This document shows positions 1-8,375 of a stretch of 64,000 nucleotides of DNA, piece after piece. Made by a program: the position numbers and the translations under genes. The notes beneath the pieces are model-generated. The model was given only the letters and a program-made list of their open reading frames with translations, was not told the DNA's origin and did not search any database. Origin of the DNA: Albidovulum denitrificans (lineage in GTDB: Bacteria; Pseudomonadota; Alphaproteobacteria; Rhodobacterales; Rhodobacteraceae). The DNA lies in assembly GCF_002973535.1 (NCBI RefSeq), contig NZ_PVEP01000013.1:1-64000 (forward strand). Direction: 5' to 3'. How positions within the stretch are numbered: the first letter of the stretch is position 1; each line of letters begins with the position of its first letter.

Positions 1-79
1 CGGAACAAAAACGAAACCCTGTAAACCGCTCTGTAAACCAGAAATAGAGCATTGATAATAAACGAGAAAATCGGAAGAT

Positions 80-156
80 GGCGGCCCCGGCAGGATTCGA
101 ACCTGCGACCTACCGCTTAGGAGGCGGTCGCTCTATCCCCTGAGCTACGGGGCCGC
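80..156 (-). tRNA. tRNA-Arg (anticodon CCT)
   Basis: Read on the minus strand, the sequence folds as a full cloverleaf. The acceptor stem is GCGGCCC/GGGCCGC. The D-arm is GCTCAGGGGATAGAGC, the anticodon stem is ACCGC/GCGGT around the loop CTCCTAA, and the T-arm carries the canonical GGTTCGAATCC. The anticodon is CCT, which decodes AGG arginine codons. CCA is not encoded. The 3' end points to the left edge of the window, into sequence that is much more AT-rich than the rest. This matters because tRNA 3' ends are common integration sites. Confidence 0.95.
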
Positions 157-269
157 ACCTTCCGCGATCTTCGATAGAGGCGATGCAACTGCATTGCAAG
201 CGCGGGCCATGCGCCCTTGCCGCGACGGGGCTTTCTTGCCAGAGACAGGGCATGGGCGGGAAGGACGCG

Positions 270-1463
270 ATGACAGCGACAGACAGCATCGACGCGCTGG
301 TGATCGGCGCCGGTCCTGCCGGGCTGATGGCGGCGGGCGAACTCGCGCGCGCGGGACGTTCCGTGACGGTTATGGAGGCAAAGCCAAGCCCGGCGCGCAA
401 GTTCCTGATGGCGGGGAAATCGGGGCTGAACATCACGCGGGATGAAGACCCGGCGCTGTTCCTGTCGCGCTACGACGCGCCGCAACTGGCGCCGATGATC
501 GAAGCGTTCGGACCCGTCGATGTGATGGAGTTCGCGCGCGGGCTTGGGGTCGATCTGTTCACCGGCTCCACCGGCCGGGTGTTTCCGGTCGGGATGAAGG
601 CCTCGCCGCTGCTCCGGGCCTGGCTGGCGCAGTTGGACGGGCTGGGGGTGGTGCTGCGCCGCCGCTGGCGCTGGACGGGGTTCGCGGGGGGCGGTTTTGC
701 CTTCGACACGCCCGACGGCCCGCGGCGGATCGTGGCGCGCAGGGTGATCCTCGCCACCGGCGGGGCAAGCTGGCCGCGTCTTGGATCGGACGCCGCCTGG
801 GTGCCGTGGCTGGCCGAAAAGGGCGTGGCGATCACGCCTTTCGCCCCCTCCAATGTCGGCTGGCGCATCGACTGGTCGGCGCATATGGCGCGTCATTTCG
901 GCCAGCCTCTGAAATCGGTCGCGCTGAGCGCGGGCGGTCAGGTAACGCGGGGGGAGTTAGTGCTGTCCCAGCAGGGGTTTGAAGGCGGCGGCATCTATAC
1001 GCTCGGCCCGGCGCTGCGGGCGGGGGCGGCGCTGACCCTCGATCTGGCGCCCGATCTGGCGGCGGAGGAGGTTGCCCGGCGCCTAAAACGAAGCAGCGCC
1101 AAGGACACGCTCGCCAACCGGCTTCGCAAGGCCGTGGGCCTTGGCCCGGTGCAGATCGCGCTGTTGCAGGAATGGGCGCGTCCCCTGCCCGCCGATCCCG
1201 CGGCACTGGCCGCGATCCTCAAGGCGCTGCGCGTTCCCCTGACCGGCCCGCGACCGCTGGAGGAGGCGATTTCTTCCGCCGGGGGGATCGCCTGGGACGC
1301 GCTGACGCCGGATCTGGAACTGCGCGCCCTGCCGGGCGTCTTTGCCTGCGGCGAGATGCTGGATTGGGACGCGCCGACCGGCGGCTACCTGCTGACCGCC
1401 TGCCTTGCCACCGGCCGCTGGGCCGGGCGCGCGGCCGCCTATAGCATTTCGTGTTTACACTGA
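270..1463 (+). CDS. HI0933/TIGR03862-type FAD-dependent flavoprotein
   Basis: Predicted FAD/NAD(P)-binding oxidoreductase of the BaiN/HI0933 superfamily; the substrate is unknown. The dinucleotide-binding glycine motif GAGPAG is at residues 13-18, and the family signature GKSGLNIT follows about 35 residues later. The C-terminal half carries the expected GGG and GGYLLTACLATG segments, which close the FAD site. An upstream ATG at 183 is possible, but the ATG at 270 has a good ribosome site (GGAAGGA) six bases away and puts the Rossmann fold right at the N-terminus, so I prefer it (397 aa). The last residues (SISCLH) and the stop lie inside a dispersed repeat at 1440-1534, so the natural C-terminus has probably been altered. 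It converges with the GST gene. Confidence 0.85.
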   Translation: MTATDSIDALVIGAGPAGLMAAGELARAGRSVTVMEAKPSPARKFLMAGKSGLNITRDEDPALFLSRYDAPQLAPMIEAFGPVDVMEFARGLGVDLFTGSTGRVFPVGMKASPLLRAWLAQLDGLGVVLRRRWRWTGFAGGGFAFDTPDGPRRIVARRVILATGGASWPRLGSDAAWVPWLAEKGVAITPFAPSNVGWRIDWSAHMARHFGQPLKSVALSAGGQVTRGELVLSQQGFEGGGIYTLGPALRAGAALTLDLAPDLAAEEVARRLKRSSAKDTLANRLRKAVGLGPVQIALLQEWARPLPADPAALAAILKALRVPLTGPRPLEEAISSAGGIAWDALTPDLELRALPGVFACGEMLDWDAPTGGYLLTACLATGRWAGRAAAYSISCLH

Positions 1464-1534
1464 ATCGGAGTTCGAACTTATTTCGTTCGAATTCCGATAC
1501 TTACCTTCTCAACGTAAACCCAATACGCTTTAGC
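1440..1534 (-). repeat. Dispersed intergenic element, copy 1 (minus orientation)
   Basis: Read on the minus strand, this begins GCTAAAGCGTATTGGGTTTA and closely matches a second copy at 9025-9103, which begins GCTAAAGCGTTTCGGGTTTT. Shared internal blocks include CGTTGAGA, AAGTAT, GAATTCGAACGAAA, AAGTTC, and the end block CGAAATGC-ATA. This copy has about 16 extra bases near its 3' end. It contains an imperfect hairpin, ATCGGAGTTCGAAC / GTTCGAATTCCGAT, at about 1463-1499. The repeat encodes the last codons and the stop of the flavoprotein gene on the plus strand, and the stop of the GST gene on the minus strand. Confidence 0.75.
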
Positions 1535-2117
1535 GTGCCATGGCGCGAATGAAGGCCGGGCGGGCGCGCATCCGGGTGAGGTATTCGGTCAGGCGATGTT
1601 CGACGATGGGGAATTTCGCCGCCAGCGCCCAGTTGCCGCAATGGGTCAGGATGATGTCCGGCACCGTCATCCGGTCGCCCATGATGAACGGCCCCTCGCC
1701 CATCCTGTGAACCAGCGTCTTCTGGCTTTGCTCGAACTCCCAGCGCAGCGTGTTCTTGATGGCGGAATGGCGCAACTCCTCGGGCAGGACGAAGCTGTGG
1801 CGCGCGGCGGTCCAGAGGTTTGCGTCGAACTCATCCAGCAGGAACTGCGTCAGGCTGTCCTGCCGCGCCCGCTGCAAGGTCCCGGCGGGATGGGTCAGTT
1901 GGCCGTGCTTGTCGGCAAGGTACTGGATGATCGCGGTGGAATCGGTGATCGGCGTGCCGTCCTCGATCAGGACTGGGACCTTTCCGGCCGGGTTGAAGGC
2001 GGTGACGCCTTCGGATCGCGGCGGGGCGGGGACGTGTTCGAAGGGAAGCTCAAGCTCCTCAAGCATCCACAGCACCCGCGCGGCGCGGCTTTTGACGGTT
2101 CCGATCACGGTATACAC
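1530..2117 (-). CDS. Glutathione S-transferase family protein
   Basis: GST-fold protein, probably cytosolic, that may conjugate glutathione to electrophiles or act as a thiol-dependent isomerase or reductase. The N-terminal thioredoxin-like domain opens YTVIGTVKSRAARVLWMLEE. It has the substrate/GSH-site signature FNPAGKVPVLIEDG with the cis-proline at VPVL, then DSTAIIQYLAD. The all-helical C-terminal domain includes the MGDRMTVPDIILTH helix. I chose GTG at 2117 because it has GGGAG upstream and starts right at the first beta strand. A longer ATG start at 2156 adds 13 residues that are atypical for the family. Length is about 195 aa. The stop codon TAA is supplied by the dispersed repeat. 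Confidence 0.85.
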   Translation of the reverse strand: MYTVIGTVKSRAARVLWMLEELELPFEHVPAPPRSEGVTAFNPAGKVPVLIEDGTPITDSTAIIQYLADKHGQLTHPAGTLQRARQDSLTQFLLDEFDANLWTAARHSFVLPEELRHSAIKNTLRWEFEQSQKTLVHRMGEGPFIMGDRMTVPDIILTHCGNWALAAKFPIVEHRLTEYLTRMRARPAFIRAMAR

Positions 2118-2199
2118 GGCGCTCAACTCCCGCTGCCTACCAAACAACGAAGCCACCTGGCGCGCGAAGGTGCAAGCCCCAACTGCGCGGGCGGGCGCC

Positions 2200-3222
2200 C
2201 TATCGCCGGCCCAGCATCGCCAGACGGATCAGCGCCCGTTCCATCACCGCCATCGCCGGCGCGCGGGAGGAGGAGCGGAGTTGCAGGTCGGTATCGGTCA
2301 GCAGGCCCAGCGCCTGTTCAAGCCGGTGCATCCCCCAGCCCTGCGCCTGCCGCAGCATCCGGTCGCGGCGCGGGCCGAAGATCGGCGGGCGCAGCCGCGC
2401 GATGCCTTCGGCCGCGCCACCGGGGGCGGCGGCGGCGGCATGCAGCGCGCGGAAATGGCGCGTCGCACCGATGCAAAGCGTGACCGGCGCCACGCCCTGC
2501 CCTTCCAGCCGCCGCATCAGGGGGCCGATCTCGGCCGTGCGTGCCTCGGCCGCCGCGTTCAGCACGTCATCGACCGCCGCCTCGATCGTGGCTGGGGCGA
2601 CGGCGGCGATGTCGGCAGGGGTCACCGGCGTCGTGTCGCCGAACTTGTAAAGCGCAAGCTTCTCGACCGTCTGGCGGAAGTCGCCGGGGTCAAGCTCGCG
2701 CGCAAGGGCCAGAAGGTCCGTCATCGCCTCACCTGGCACCTGGGTGATACCGGCCTTCGACAGGGTCGCCTCAATCTCCTCCCGCCCCGGCGGGTCGTCA
2801 TAGATCGCGACGGCATAGGCGTTGGGATGATCCTCGAAGGCCTTCTTCAACGCCGAGGCCTTGGTCAGCGTCCCGGCGGTGACGATCAGCATCGCGTCGC
2901 CGGGTGTCCAGTCGGCCAGCGCGTTTTTCAGGACCGGGGCGATGCCGTCGCCCGCCTCTTCGACGAAGGCCACCCGCGCGCCGGGAAAGAACCCCTGCGC
3001 CCTGAGCGCATCGCTGACCAGTGCCGGGTCCTTGCGCAGATCGCCGCCCGACATGCGGGTCAGGCGCATCTCGGCCTCGCCCTCCGGGCCGATCAGGGCC
3101 GCGATCACCTCTTGCCGCCGCAACGCCACCCGCATCGCATCGCTGCCGTGGATCAGAAGCCCGGCGCGGTCCGTCTCGGGCCTGGCGAAGAACTTCAGCG
3201 CGGCGGCACCGCCAAGCTTCAT
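2200..3222 (-). CDS. holA: DNA polymerase III subunit delta
   Basis: Delta subunit of the clamp loader, which opens the beta sliding clamp during replication. The 340 aa length is normal for HolA. The N-terminal region [20 protein letters not shown] followed by LLIHGSDAMRV matches the family. The middle carries the FFPGARVAFVEEA and PGDAMLIVTAG strands of the AAA+-like domain, and the C-terminal helical collar ends RALIRLAMLGRR. It is third in a minus-strand operon, leuS-lptE-holA. Its ATG overlaps the lptE stop by 4 nt, so translation is likely coupled. Confidence 0.93.
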   Translation of the reverse strand: MKLGGAAALKFFARPETDRAGLLIHGSDAMRVALRRQEVIAALIGPEGEAEMRLTRMSGGDLRKDPALVSDALRAQGFFPGARVAFVEEAGDGIAPVLKNALADWTPGDAMLIVTAGTLTKASALKKAFEDHPNAYAVAIYDDPPGREEIEATLSKAGITQVPGEAMTDLLALARELDPGDFRQTVEKLALYKFGDTTPVTPADIAAVAPATIEAAVDDVLNAAAEARTAEIGPLMRRLEGQGVAPVTLCIGATRHFRALHAAAAAPGGAAEGIARLRPPIFGPRRDRMLRQAQGWGMHRLEQALGLLTDTDLQLRSSSRAPAMAVMERALIRLAMLGRR

Positions 3223-3716
3223 GGGGTGTTCCAGCGGCCGGAGGTGGCGATCAAGTCGGTCACGATCCGGTCGGCAAGGATCTGCATCAGCCGCAGCCCG
3301 GCATCCGCGCGTGAGGCTTTCGATTCGACCCGGTTCCCGATGGCAGAGAAGGCAGTGAACCCGTCGACGCGGCCCTTGGTCAGGACGGCGCCCGTCGCCG
3401 CATCGCGCATCGTGTAATCGGCAGAGCCGAAAAGCTGATAGCGCGTGATGGAGTTGTCGGGCGCGATCGCCTGCCCCTGTTCACGGGTGGAAATCTCATA
3501 GGACAGCAGGAAGACGGGCGTCCGGGTCCGGCCCAGCCGTTCTTCAAGCCTCGCGACCAGATCGAAGCTCAGCTTGTCGTCAGGATCGTCCACCCGCACC
3601 CGGCCCAGAAGCCCCCGCGCCGGACCCGAGGGGCCATAGGCGGGCGTAAAGCCGCAAGCCGCAAGCGGCAGCGCGGCCAGAAGGGACAGGAAGATGCGGC
3701 GGTCAGATGACGACAT
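3219..3716 (-). CDS. lptE: LPS assembly lipoprotein LptE
   Basis: Outer-membrane lipoprotein that forms the plug of the LptD/LptE translocon, which places LPS in the outer leaflet. A short n-region (DRR) and hydrophobic stretch end in the lipobox LAAC with Cys21. Directly after it comes [10 protein letters not shown], characteristic of alphaproteobacterial LptE, followed by a beta-rich domain. Length is 165 aa. The start at 3716 gives a proper signal peptide; a longer frame upstream would read through leuS. It overlaps the end of leuS by 14 nt and the start of holA by 4 nt. Confidence 0.9.
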   Translation of the reverse strand: MSSSDRRIFLSLLAALPLAACGFTPAYGPSGPARGLLGRVRVDDPDDKLSFDLVARLEERLGRTRTPVFLLSYEISTREQGQAIAPDNSITRYQLFGSADYTMRDAATGAVLTKGRVDGFTAFSAIGNRVESKASRADAGLRLMQILADRIVTDLIATSGRWNTP

Positions 3717-6387
3717 TGACGATGCGCCCCGGCACGACGATGAGCTTTTTCGGCGCGGCCCCGGCCAGCGCCTTGACCACAGCTTCGTCGGCCAGCACGA
3801 TCTTTTCAACCTCTGCCGGCGGCATATCTTTCGGAACGCTGATTTCCGCGCGCCGCTTGCCGTTGATCTGGATCGGCAGGGTCACGTTATCCTCGGCCAG
3901 CATCGCCTCATCCGCCCTGGGCCACGGCGCCTTGGCGACCAGCCCTTCGCCGCCCGTCATCGCCCAGATATCCTCGGCCAGGTGCGGGACCATGGGCGAC
4001 ATGAGTTGCGCGAGCGTGCGCATCGCCTGACGCCGGGCGTCTTGCGAGGCATTGGATTTCGCGAAGGTGTTGGTGAATTCGTAAAGCTTCGCCACCGCCT
4101 TGTTGAAGGCAAAGCCCTCGATCCCCTGCGTCACGTCGGCAATGGCGCGGTGCATGGCCTTCAGAAGTGCTTCGTCCTCGGCGGCGGCGCCGGGCTTTTC
4201 GCCGATTTCCGAGGCAAGGCGCCAGACCCGGGCAAGGTGCTTCTGCGTGGCGTCGGCCCCGGCGGCGGTCCATTCCACGTCACGTTCCGGGGGGCTGTCG
4301 GACATCACGAACCAGCGCGCGGTATCGGCGCCATAGCGGGCGATGATGTCCATCGGGTCGACGACGTTCTTTTTCGACTTCGACATCTTGGTCGGCGGCC
4401 GAACTTCAACTCGCGTGTGCTTCTGTGAAGTCTTGAAGTTGATCAATGCGTCGGGATTTAACTTATCGATTCCCGCAGCATCCACTTCGCTTCTGAGCAG
4501 CGCGTGGCGCGCGCCGTCATAGGTGAAGACCACTACTTCCTCAGGGTACAAATATCGGTATCGCGTCGGGATATCGGAGTTTATCGGCGAGTGTCCGAGG
4601 ACCTCTCGACCATCAACGATGTGATATGGAACTTCGTAGATCTCATGCGTCACCATGCCTTGCGTAAAGAGCGCGTCGAAAGGCTCGATCGCTCCGGCGG
4701 GCAGGTGGCCGCAGATATGCATCGCGCGGGCGAAGAAGCGGGAATAAAGCAGGTGCAGGATCGCGTGTTCGATGCCGCCGATATACTGATCGACGTTCAT
4801 CCAGTATTTCGCCTCATCCATATCCGTCGGCGTCTTGGCGTGCGGCGCGGTGAAGCGGGCGTAGTACCAGGACGAATCGACGAAGGTGTCCATCGTGTCC
4901 GTCTCACGCTTCGCGGGCTTGCCGCAGGCGGGGCAGGCCACCTCGCGCCAGGTCGGGTGACGGTCAAGCGGGTTGCCGGGCTTGTCGAAACTCACATCGT
5001 CGGGCAGTTCGACGGGCAGGTTTTCCTTCTTCTCCGGCACCACGCCGCAGGCCTCGCAATGGACGACCGGGATCGGGCAGCCCCAGTAGCGCTGGCGGCT
5101 AAGGCCCCAGTCGCGCAGGCGGAACTTGGTGACGCCGGTGCCGTAGCCCGCCGCCTCGGCATGGGCGATGGCGGCATCGACGGCCGCGTCGCCGGTCTGC
5201 ACCTCATCCCCCGCGAAGCCGCGCGTGTAGCGGACACCCTCCGATTTCAGCGGCACGAAGGGTTCCGCGCCGATGTCCCAATCGCCTTCCATCGGCAGGA
5301 AGGTATCGACGATGGGCAGCCCGTATTTGCGGCAGAAATCGTGGTCCCTCTGATCATGGCCGGGGCAGCCGAAGATCGCGCCGGTGCCGTAATCCATCAG
5401 GATGAAATTCGCGATCCAGACCGGGATTTCCCAAGTCGGATCAAGCGGATGCTTCACCGTCAGCCCGGTGTCGAAGCCCAGCTTCTCGGCCGTTTCGACG
5501 GCCTCTTCCGTCGTGCCGCCCTTGCGCGCCTCGGCGCAGAAGGCCGCGACCTCGGGCCGCTCGGCCTCAAGCGCGCGGGCCAGCGGGTGGTCGGGAGAGA
5601 TGCCAAGGAAGGACGCCCCCATCAGCGTGTCGGGCCGCGTCGTATAGACCTCGATCCGATCAAAGCCGCCATGCGGAGCGGTCAGGTCCCAGCCCATCTG
5701 GAGGCCCCGGCTCTTGCCGATCCAGTTGCGCTGCATGGTGCGGACCTTCTCGGGCCACTTGTCCAGCCCGTCGATCGCCTCAAGCAGATCCTCGGCGAAG
5801 TCCGAGATCTTGAAGAACCACTGCGTAAGCTCGCGCCGCTCAACCTCGGCGCCTGAACGCCAGCCCTTGCCGTCGATCACCTGTTCGTTCGCCAACACCG
5901 TCATGTCGACAGGGTCCCAGTTCACCACGGCGTTCTTGCGGTAGACGAGGCCCTTTTCCATGAAGTCGATGAACATCGACTGCTGCTGGCCGTAATAGTC
6001 CGGGTCGCAGGTGGCGAATTCGCGGCTCCAGTCGATCGACAGGCCCAAGGGCTTCATCTGGTCGCGCATCACCGCGATGTTGCCGTAGGTCCAGTCCTTC
6101 GGATGGCCGCCGCGTTCCATCGCCGCGTTTTCGGCGGGCATCCCGAAGGCGTCCCAGCCCATCGGATGCAGGACCGAAAACCCGCATGAGGATTTGTAGC
6201 GCGCCACGACGTCGCCCATCGTGTAGTTGCGCACATGGCCGATATGGATGCGCCCCGAGGGGTAGGGAAACATCTCAAGCACATAGTATTTCGGCCGGTT
6301 CGGATCGTGGCGGACGGTGAAGCACCCGGCCTTGTCCCAGGCCTTCTGCCATTTCGGTTCGATCACGGCGGGGTCGTAACGCGACAT
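3703..6387 (-). CDS. leuS: Leucine--tRNA ligase
   Basis: Class Ia synthetase that charges tRNA-Leu, with a CP1 editing domain. Motif HIGH is at residues 49-52 (of an 895-aa reading from 6390) and KMSKS is at 668-672. The editing domain shows TTRPDT at about 250-255. The catalytic core continues with [10 protein letters not shown] and the WG.SRQRYWG region. Two ATGs lie in tandem; the second (6387) is better spaced from GAGGG. Residues about 583-665, between QGMVTHEIY and KMSKS, form a longer and unusual leucine-specific insert. The DNA there (4401-4650) is about 52% GC by hand count, clearly lower than its surroundings. First gene of the leuS-lptE-holA operon. Confidence 0.95.
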   Translation of the reverse strand: MSRYDPAVIEPKWQKAWDKAGCFTVRHDPNRPKYYVLEMFPYPSGRIHIGHVRNYTMGDVVARYKSSCGFSVLHPMGWDAFGMPAENAAMERGGHPKDWTYGNIAVMRDQMKPLGLSIDWSREFATCDPDYYGQQQSMFIDFMEKGLVYRKNAVVNWDPVDMTVLANEQVIDGKGWRSGAEVERRELTQWFFKISDFAEDLLEAIDGLDKWPEKVRTMQRNWIGKSRGLQMGWDLTAPHGGFDRIEVYTTRPDTLMGASFLGISPDHPLARALEAERPEVAAFCAEARKGGTTEEAVETAEKLGFDTGLTVKHPLDPTWEIPVWIANFILMDYGTGAIFGCPGHDQRDHDFCRKYGLPIVDTFLPMEGDWDIGAEPFVPLKSEGVRYTRGFAGDEVQTGDAAVDAAIAHAEAAGYGTGVTKFRLRDWGLSRQRYWGCPIPVVHCEACGVVPEKKENLPVELPDDVSFDKPGNPLDRHPTWREVACPACGKPAKRETDTMDTFVDSSWYYARFTAPHAKTPTDMDEAKYWMNVDQYIGGIEHAILHLLYSRFFARAMHICGHLPAGAIEPFDALFTQGMVTHEIYEVPYHIVDGREVLGHSPINSDIPTRYRYLYPEEVVVFTYDGARHALLRSEVDAAGIDKLNPDALINFKTSQKHTRVEVRPPTKMSKSKKNVVDPMDIIARYGADTARWFVMSDSPPERDVEWTAAGADATQKHLARVWRLASEIGEKPGAAAEDEALLKAMHRAIADVTQGIEGFAFNKAVAKLYEFTNTFAKSNASQDARRQAMRTLAQLMSPMVPHLAEDIWAMTGGEGLVAKAPWPRADEAMLAEDNVTLPIQINGKRRAEISVPKDMPPAEVEKIVLADEAVVKALAGAAPKKLIVVPGRIVNVVI

Positions 6388-6468
6388 CATTCATCCCTCG
6401 GGCGGTGGCCCGGTGGTTATACAGAGGCCTTCCGCCGCGTCCAGCCCGGAGCGACGGCGCCGGATGGA

Positions 6469-7002
6469 TCAGAGATTGGCGTCCTGAACGCGCAACTGCC
6501 GGGCGCGGGTCAGGATCGCGTCCTCGACCGCGCGCTGGGTAGCGGCATCGACCGGCCCGCCCTTTGTGGCCAGCGCGACCTTCAGCGATCGCGCGTCCAG
6601 CGCCGGATCGGTGACATAGACGGTGGCGCGATAGGCGCGCCCGCCGCCCGGCGGCGTGCCGTAGCCCGTGACCAGCACGCCCGAGAACGGATCGACCGAC
6701 TGCACCGGCAGGAAGTTCAACACTTCCTTCGACGCCTGCCAGAGGTACTTGTTGACCGCCACGGTTTCATTGGCATCGGGCGAGGTGAACAGCTCCCAGA
6801 TCCTGCTCTTGCCGCGCTGGTCGCGCATTTCGCGGGTCCCGGCGTATTTCGACTGATCCTGTTCCTGGAACTGGGTCGCGCTCGTCGTGCGGTTCTTGCG
6901 CCCGAACAGGCCGCTGTCGCCCGAGCCGATTCCGCCGCAACCGGAAAGCAAGGCGACAAGACCGCCCAAGATTGCGCCGCGCACGATCGTCCGAACCTTC
7001 AT
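6469..7002 (-). CDS. DUF3576 lipoprotein
   Basis: Small predicted lipoprotein, 177 aa. The signal sequence is MKVRTIVRGAILGGLVALLS, with lipobox LLSGC and the lipidated Cys at 22. The mature part contains a WELFTSPDANETVAVNKYLW segment and a C-terminal alpha/beta region. It matches what I know as DUF3576, an alphaproteobacterial family often found beside leuS; its role is unknown but is probably at the envelope. The ATG at 7002 has a G-rich ribosome site (GGGGGA) eight bases upstream, better than the ATG at 7008. It lies upstream of leuS on the same strand with a gap of about 80 bp, so it may be co-transcribed. Confidence 0.8.
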   Translation of the reverse strand: MKVRTIVRGAILGGLVALLSGCGGIGSGDSGLFGRKNRTTSATQFQEQDQSKYAGTREMRDQRGKSRIWELFTSPDANETVAVNKYLWQASKEVLNFLPVQSVDPFSGVLVTGYGTPPGGGRAYRATVYVTDPALDARSLKVALATKGGPVDAATQRAVEDAILTRARQLRVQDANL

Positions 7003-7212
7003 GCCCATAGTCCCCCGTTGCCTCTTCCGCTGTCTAGCCGAGCGCCCCGAGGCGGACAAGGTTTTTTGCCGCGCGCGCGTATTGCGCGTATGGGGCGGTC
7101 CGTGAGGCGCCATGCGGACTGTGGCAAGAACGCACCATCATGGGCGATCTTCCCGAAGCACCGGCCGTTTCCGTTGCATTGCGCGGTCGGCAGATGGAAA
7201 TAGAGGGCCATA

Positions 7213-7238
7213 CCCAATTCGGATTCCCCTGAGTTGGG
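7213..7238 (+). promoter_or_regulatory. Leader hairpin upstream of the porin gene
   Basis: CCCAATTC and GAGTTGGG form an 8-bp stem (one G.T wobble) with a 10-nt loop. It lies 17 nt before the ribosome-binding site GAGGG (7256-7260) of the porin gene. It could stabilise the mRNA or be a target for a small RNA, as porin leaders often are. The function is inferred only. Confidence 0.35.
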
Positions 7239-7268
7239 CCTACCTTTGACACAACGAGGGAAAACGAA

Positions 7269-8276
7269 ATGAAAAAGCTCCTTCTCGCTTCCACCGCGCT
7301 GATCGGCCTCGCCGGCGCTGCGGCTGCGGACGTTACCGTTTCCGGCTACGGCCGCTTCGGTCTGAACTACAACGACGGCGCCGCCGTCGGCATGAGCAAG
7401 ACCACCGTCGACATGCGTATGCGCCTGAACATCGACGGTTCGGTCGAAACCGATTCGGGCGTCACCTTCGGTGGCCGCGTCCGTCTTCAGTACGACGAAG
7501 GCAACGCGACGACCAACACCGCCCCGGCGATGCTCTACGTTTCGTATGAAGGGATCCGCGTCGAAGTCGGTAACTCCAACACCGCCTATGACTCGGCCGC
7601 TCTGATGTACAACTCGGAAATCGGCTACACCGACCGTGGCGCCGGCGACCCGCAGGGTGCGTTCCTGGCCTACAATTCGGGCCCCTACGGCGACGGCATC
7701 GACTGCTCCACCGGCACCTGCCTCTACACCCCCGCGAACGACGAATCCAACCGTATGGGCATCATGGCGTCCTACTCGGTTGGCGACTTCAACGTTCGTC
7801 TGTCGTACATCAACCCCGACCAGACCGTGAAAAGCTCCACGCTGCCGGTTGGTGTGAAGGCTGAAACCGGCATCTCGCTCGACTACACCTTCGGTCAGAT
7901 CACCGTGTCGGCCGCTGCCGTTCAGAACGGTGCCTATGTTGACGGCAACGATCAGTACTTCCTCGGTGCCGAATACGCGATCAACTCGGACGCCAATGTC
8001 GGTATCCTGTACTTCGACAACGGCGACTTCACCAACGGCACCGGCCTGGATGAAGGCGAGCAGGTCACCCTGTACGGCAACTACACCCAGGGTGCGATCA
8101 CCTACAAAGCCTACGTCTCCAACTGGGACAACCCGAACTTCGGCGCCGGCATGACCGACACCGCGTACGGTCTGGGCCTTGACTACGATCTGGGTGGCGC
8201 CCGCCTCGCGGCCGACATCCACCGCACCTACGCCAAAGACACCGTCGCTGGCCTCGGTGTTCGCTTCGACTTCTGA
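7269..8276 (+). CDS. Outer-membrane porin (Rhodobacter type)
   Basis: General-diffusion porin of the outer membrane, 335 aa. It has a classic signal peptide (MKKLLLASTALIGLAGAAAA) with cleavage before DVTVSG at residue 21. The mature chain consists of alternating beta strands with short turns, such as SGYGRFGLNYND, VRLQYDEGN and MLYVSYEGIRVEVGN. It ends in phenylalanine (VRFDF), the C-terminal signal for the BAM complex. Two cysteines in a predicted loop (CSTGTC) could form a disulfide. The codon use is strongly biased and the gene is followed by a perfect terminator, which suggests high expression. It is monocistronic, with an SD of GAGGG eight bases before ATG. Confidence 0.93.
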   Translation: MKKLLLASTALIGLAGAAAADVTVSGYGRFGLNYNDGAAVGMSKTTVDMRMRLNIDGSVETDSGVTFGGRVRLQYDEGNATTNTAPAMLYVSYEGIRVEVGNSNTAYDSAALMYNSEIGYTDRGAGDPQGAFLAYNSGPYGDGIDCSTGTCLYTPANDESNRMGIMASYSVGDFNVRLSYINPDQTVKSSTLPVGVKAETGISLDYTFGQITVSAAAVQNGAYVDGNDQYFLGAEYAINSDANVGILYFDNGDFTNGTGLDEGEQVTLYGNYTQGAITYKAYVSNWDNPNFGAGMTDTAYGLGLDYDLGGARLAADIHRTYAKDTVAGLGVRFDF

Positions 8277-8297
8277 TCTTTCGATCAAGGTCCAGGG

Positions 8298-8330
8298 AAA
8301 GAGCGGGCGAAAGCCCGCTCTTTTCTTTTT
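8298..8330 (+). terminator. Intrinsic terminator of the porin gene
   Basis: The stem AAAGAGCGGGC / GCCCGCTCTTT closes on a GAAA tetraloop and is followed by a T-rich tract. It sits 22 nt after the porin stop codon. It is a textbook Rho-independent terminator. Confidence 0.93.
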
Positions 8331-8375
8331 GGCCCGCCTCCGTCTATGTCTGACGGGCAAGAGCAGGAGGGGACC

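Noticed and set aside
1750-3417. Long open frame (555 codons) on the plus strand across the GST and holA genes
   Set aside because: Antisense to two well-supported genes, rich in Arg/Pro/Gly, and matching no family; it is a by-product of high GC third positions.
7245-7250. TTGACA near the porin start as a -35 box
   Set aside because: It lies only about 18 nt before the ATG and next to the ribosome site, too close for a promoter of this gene.
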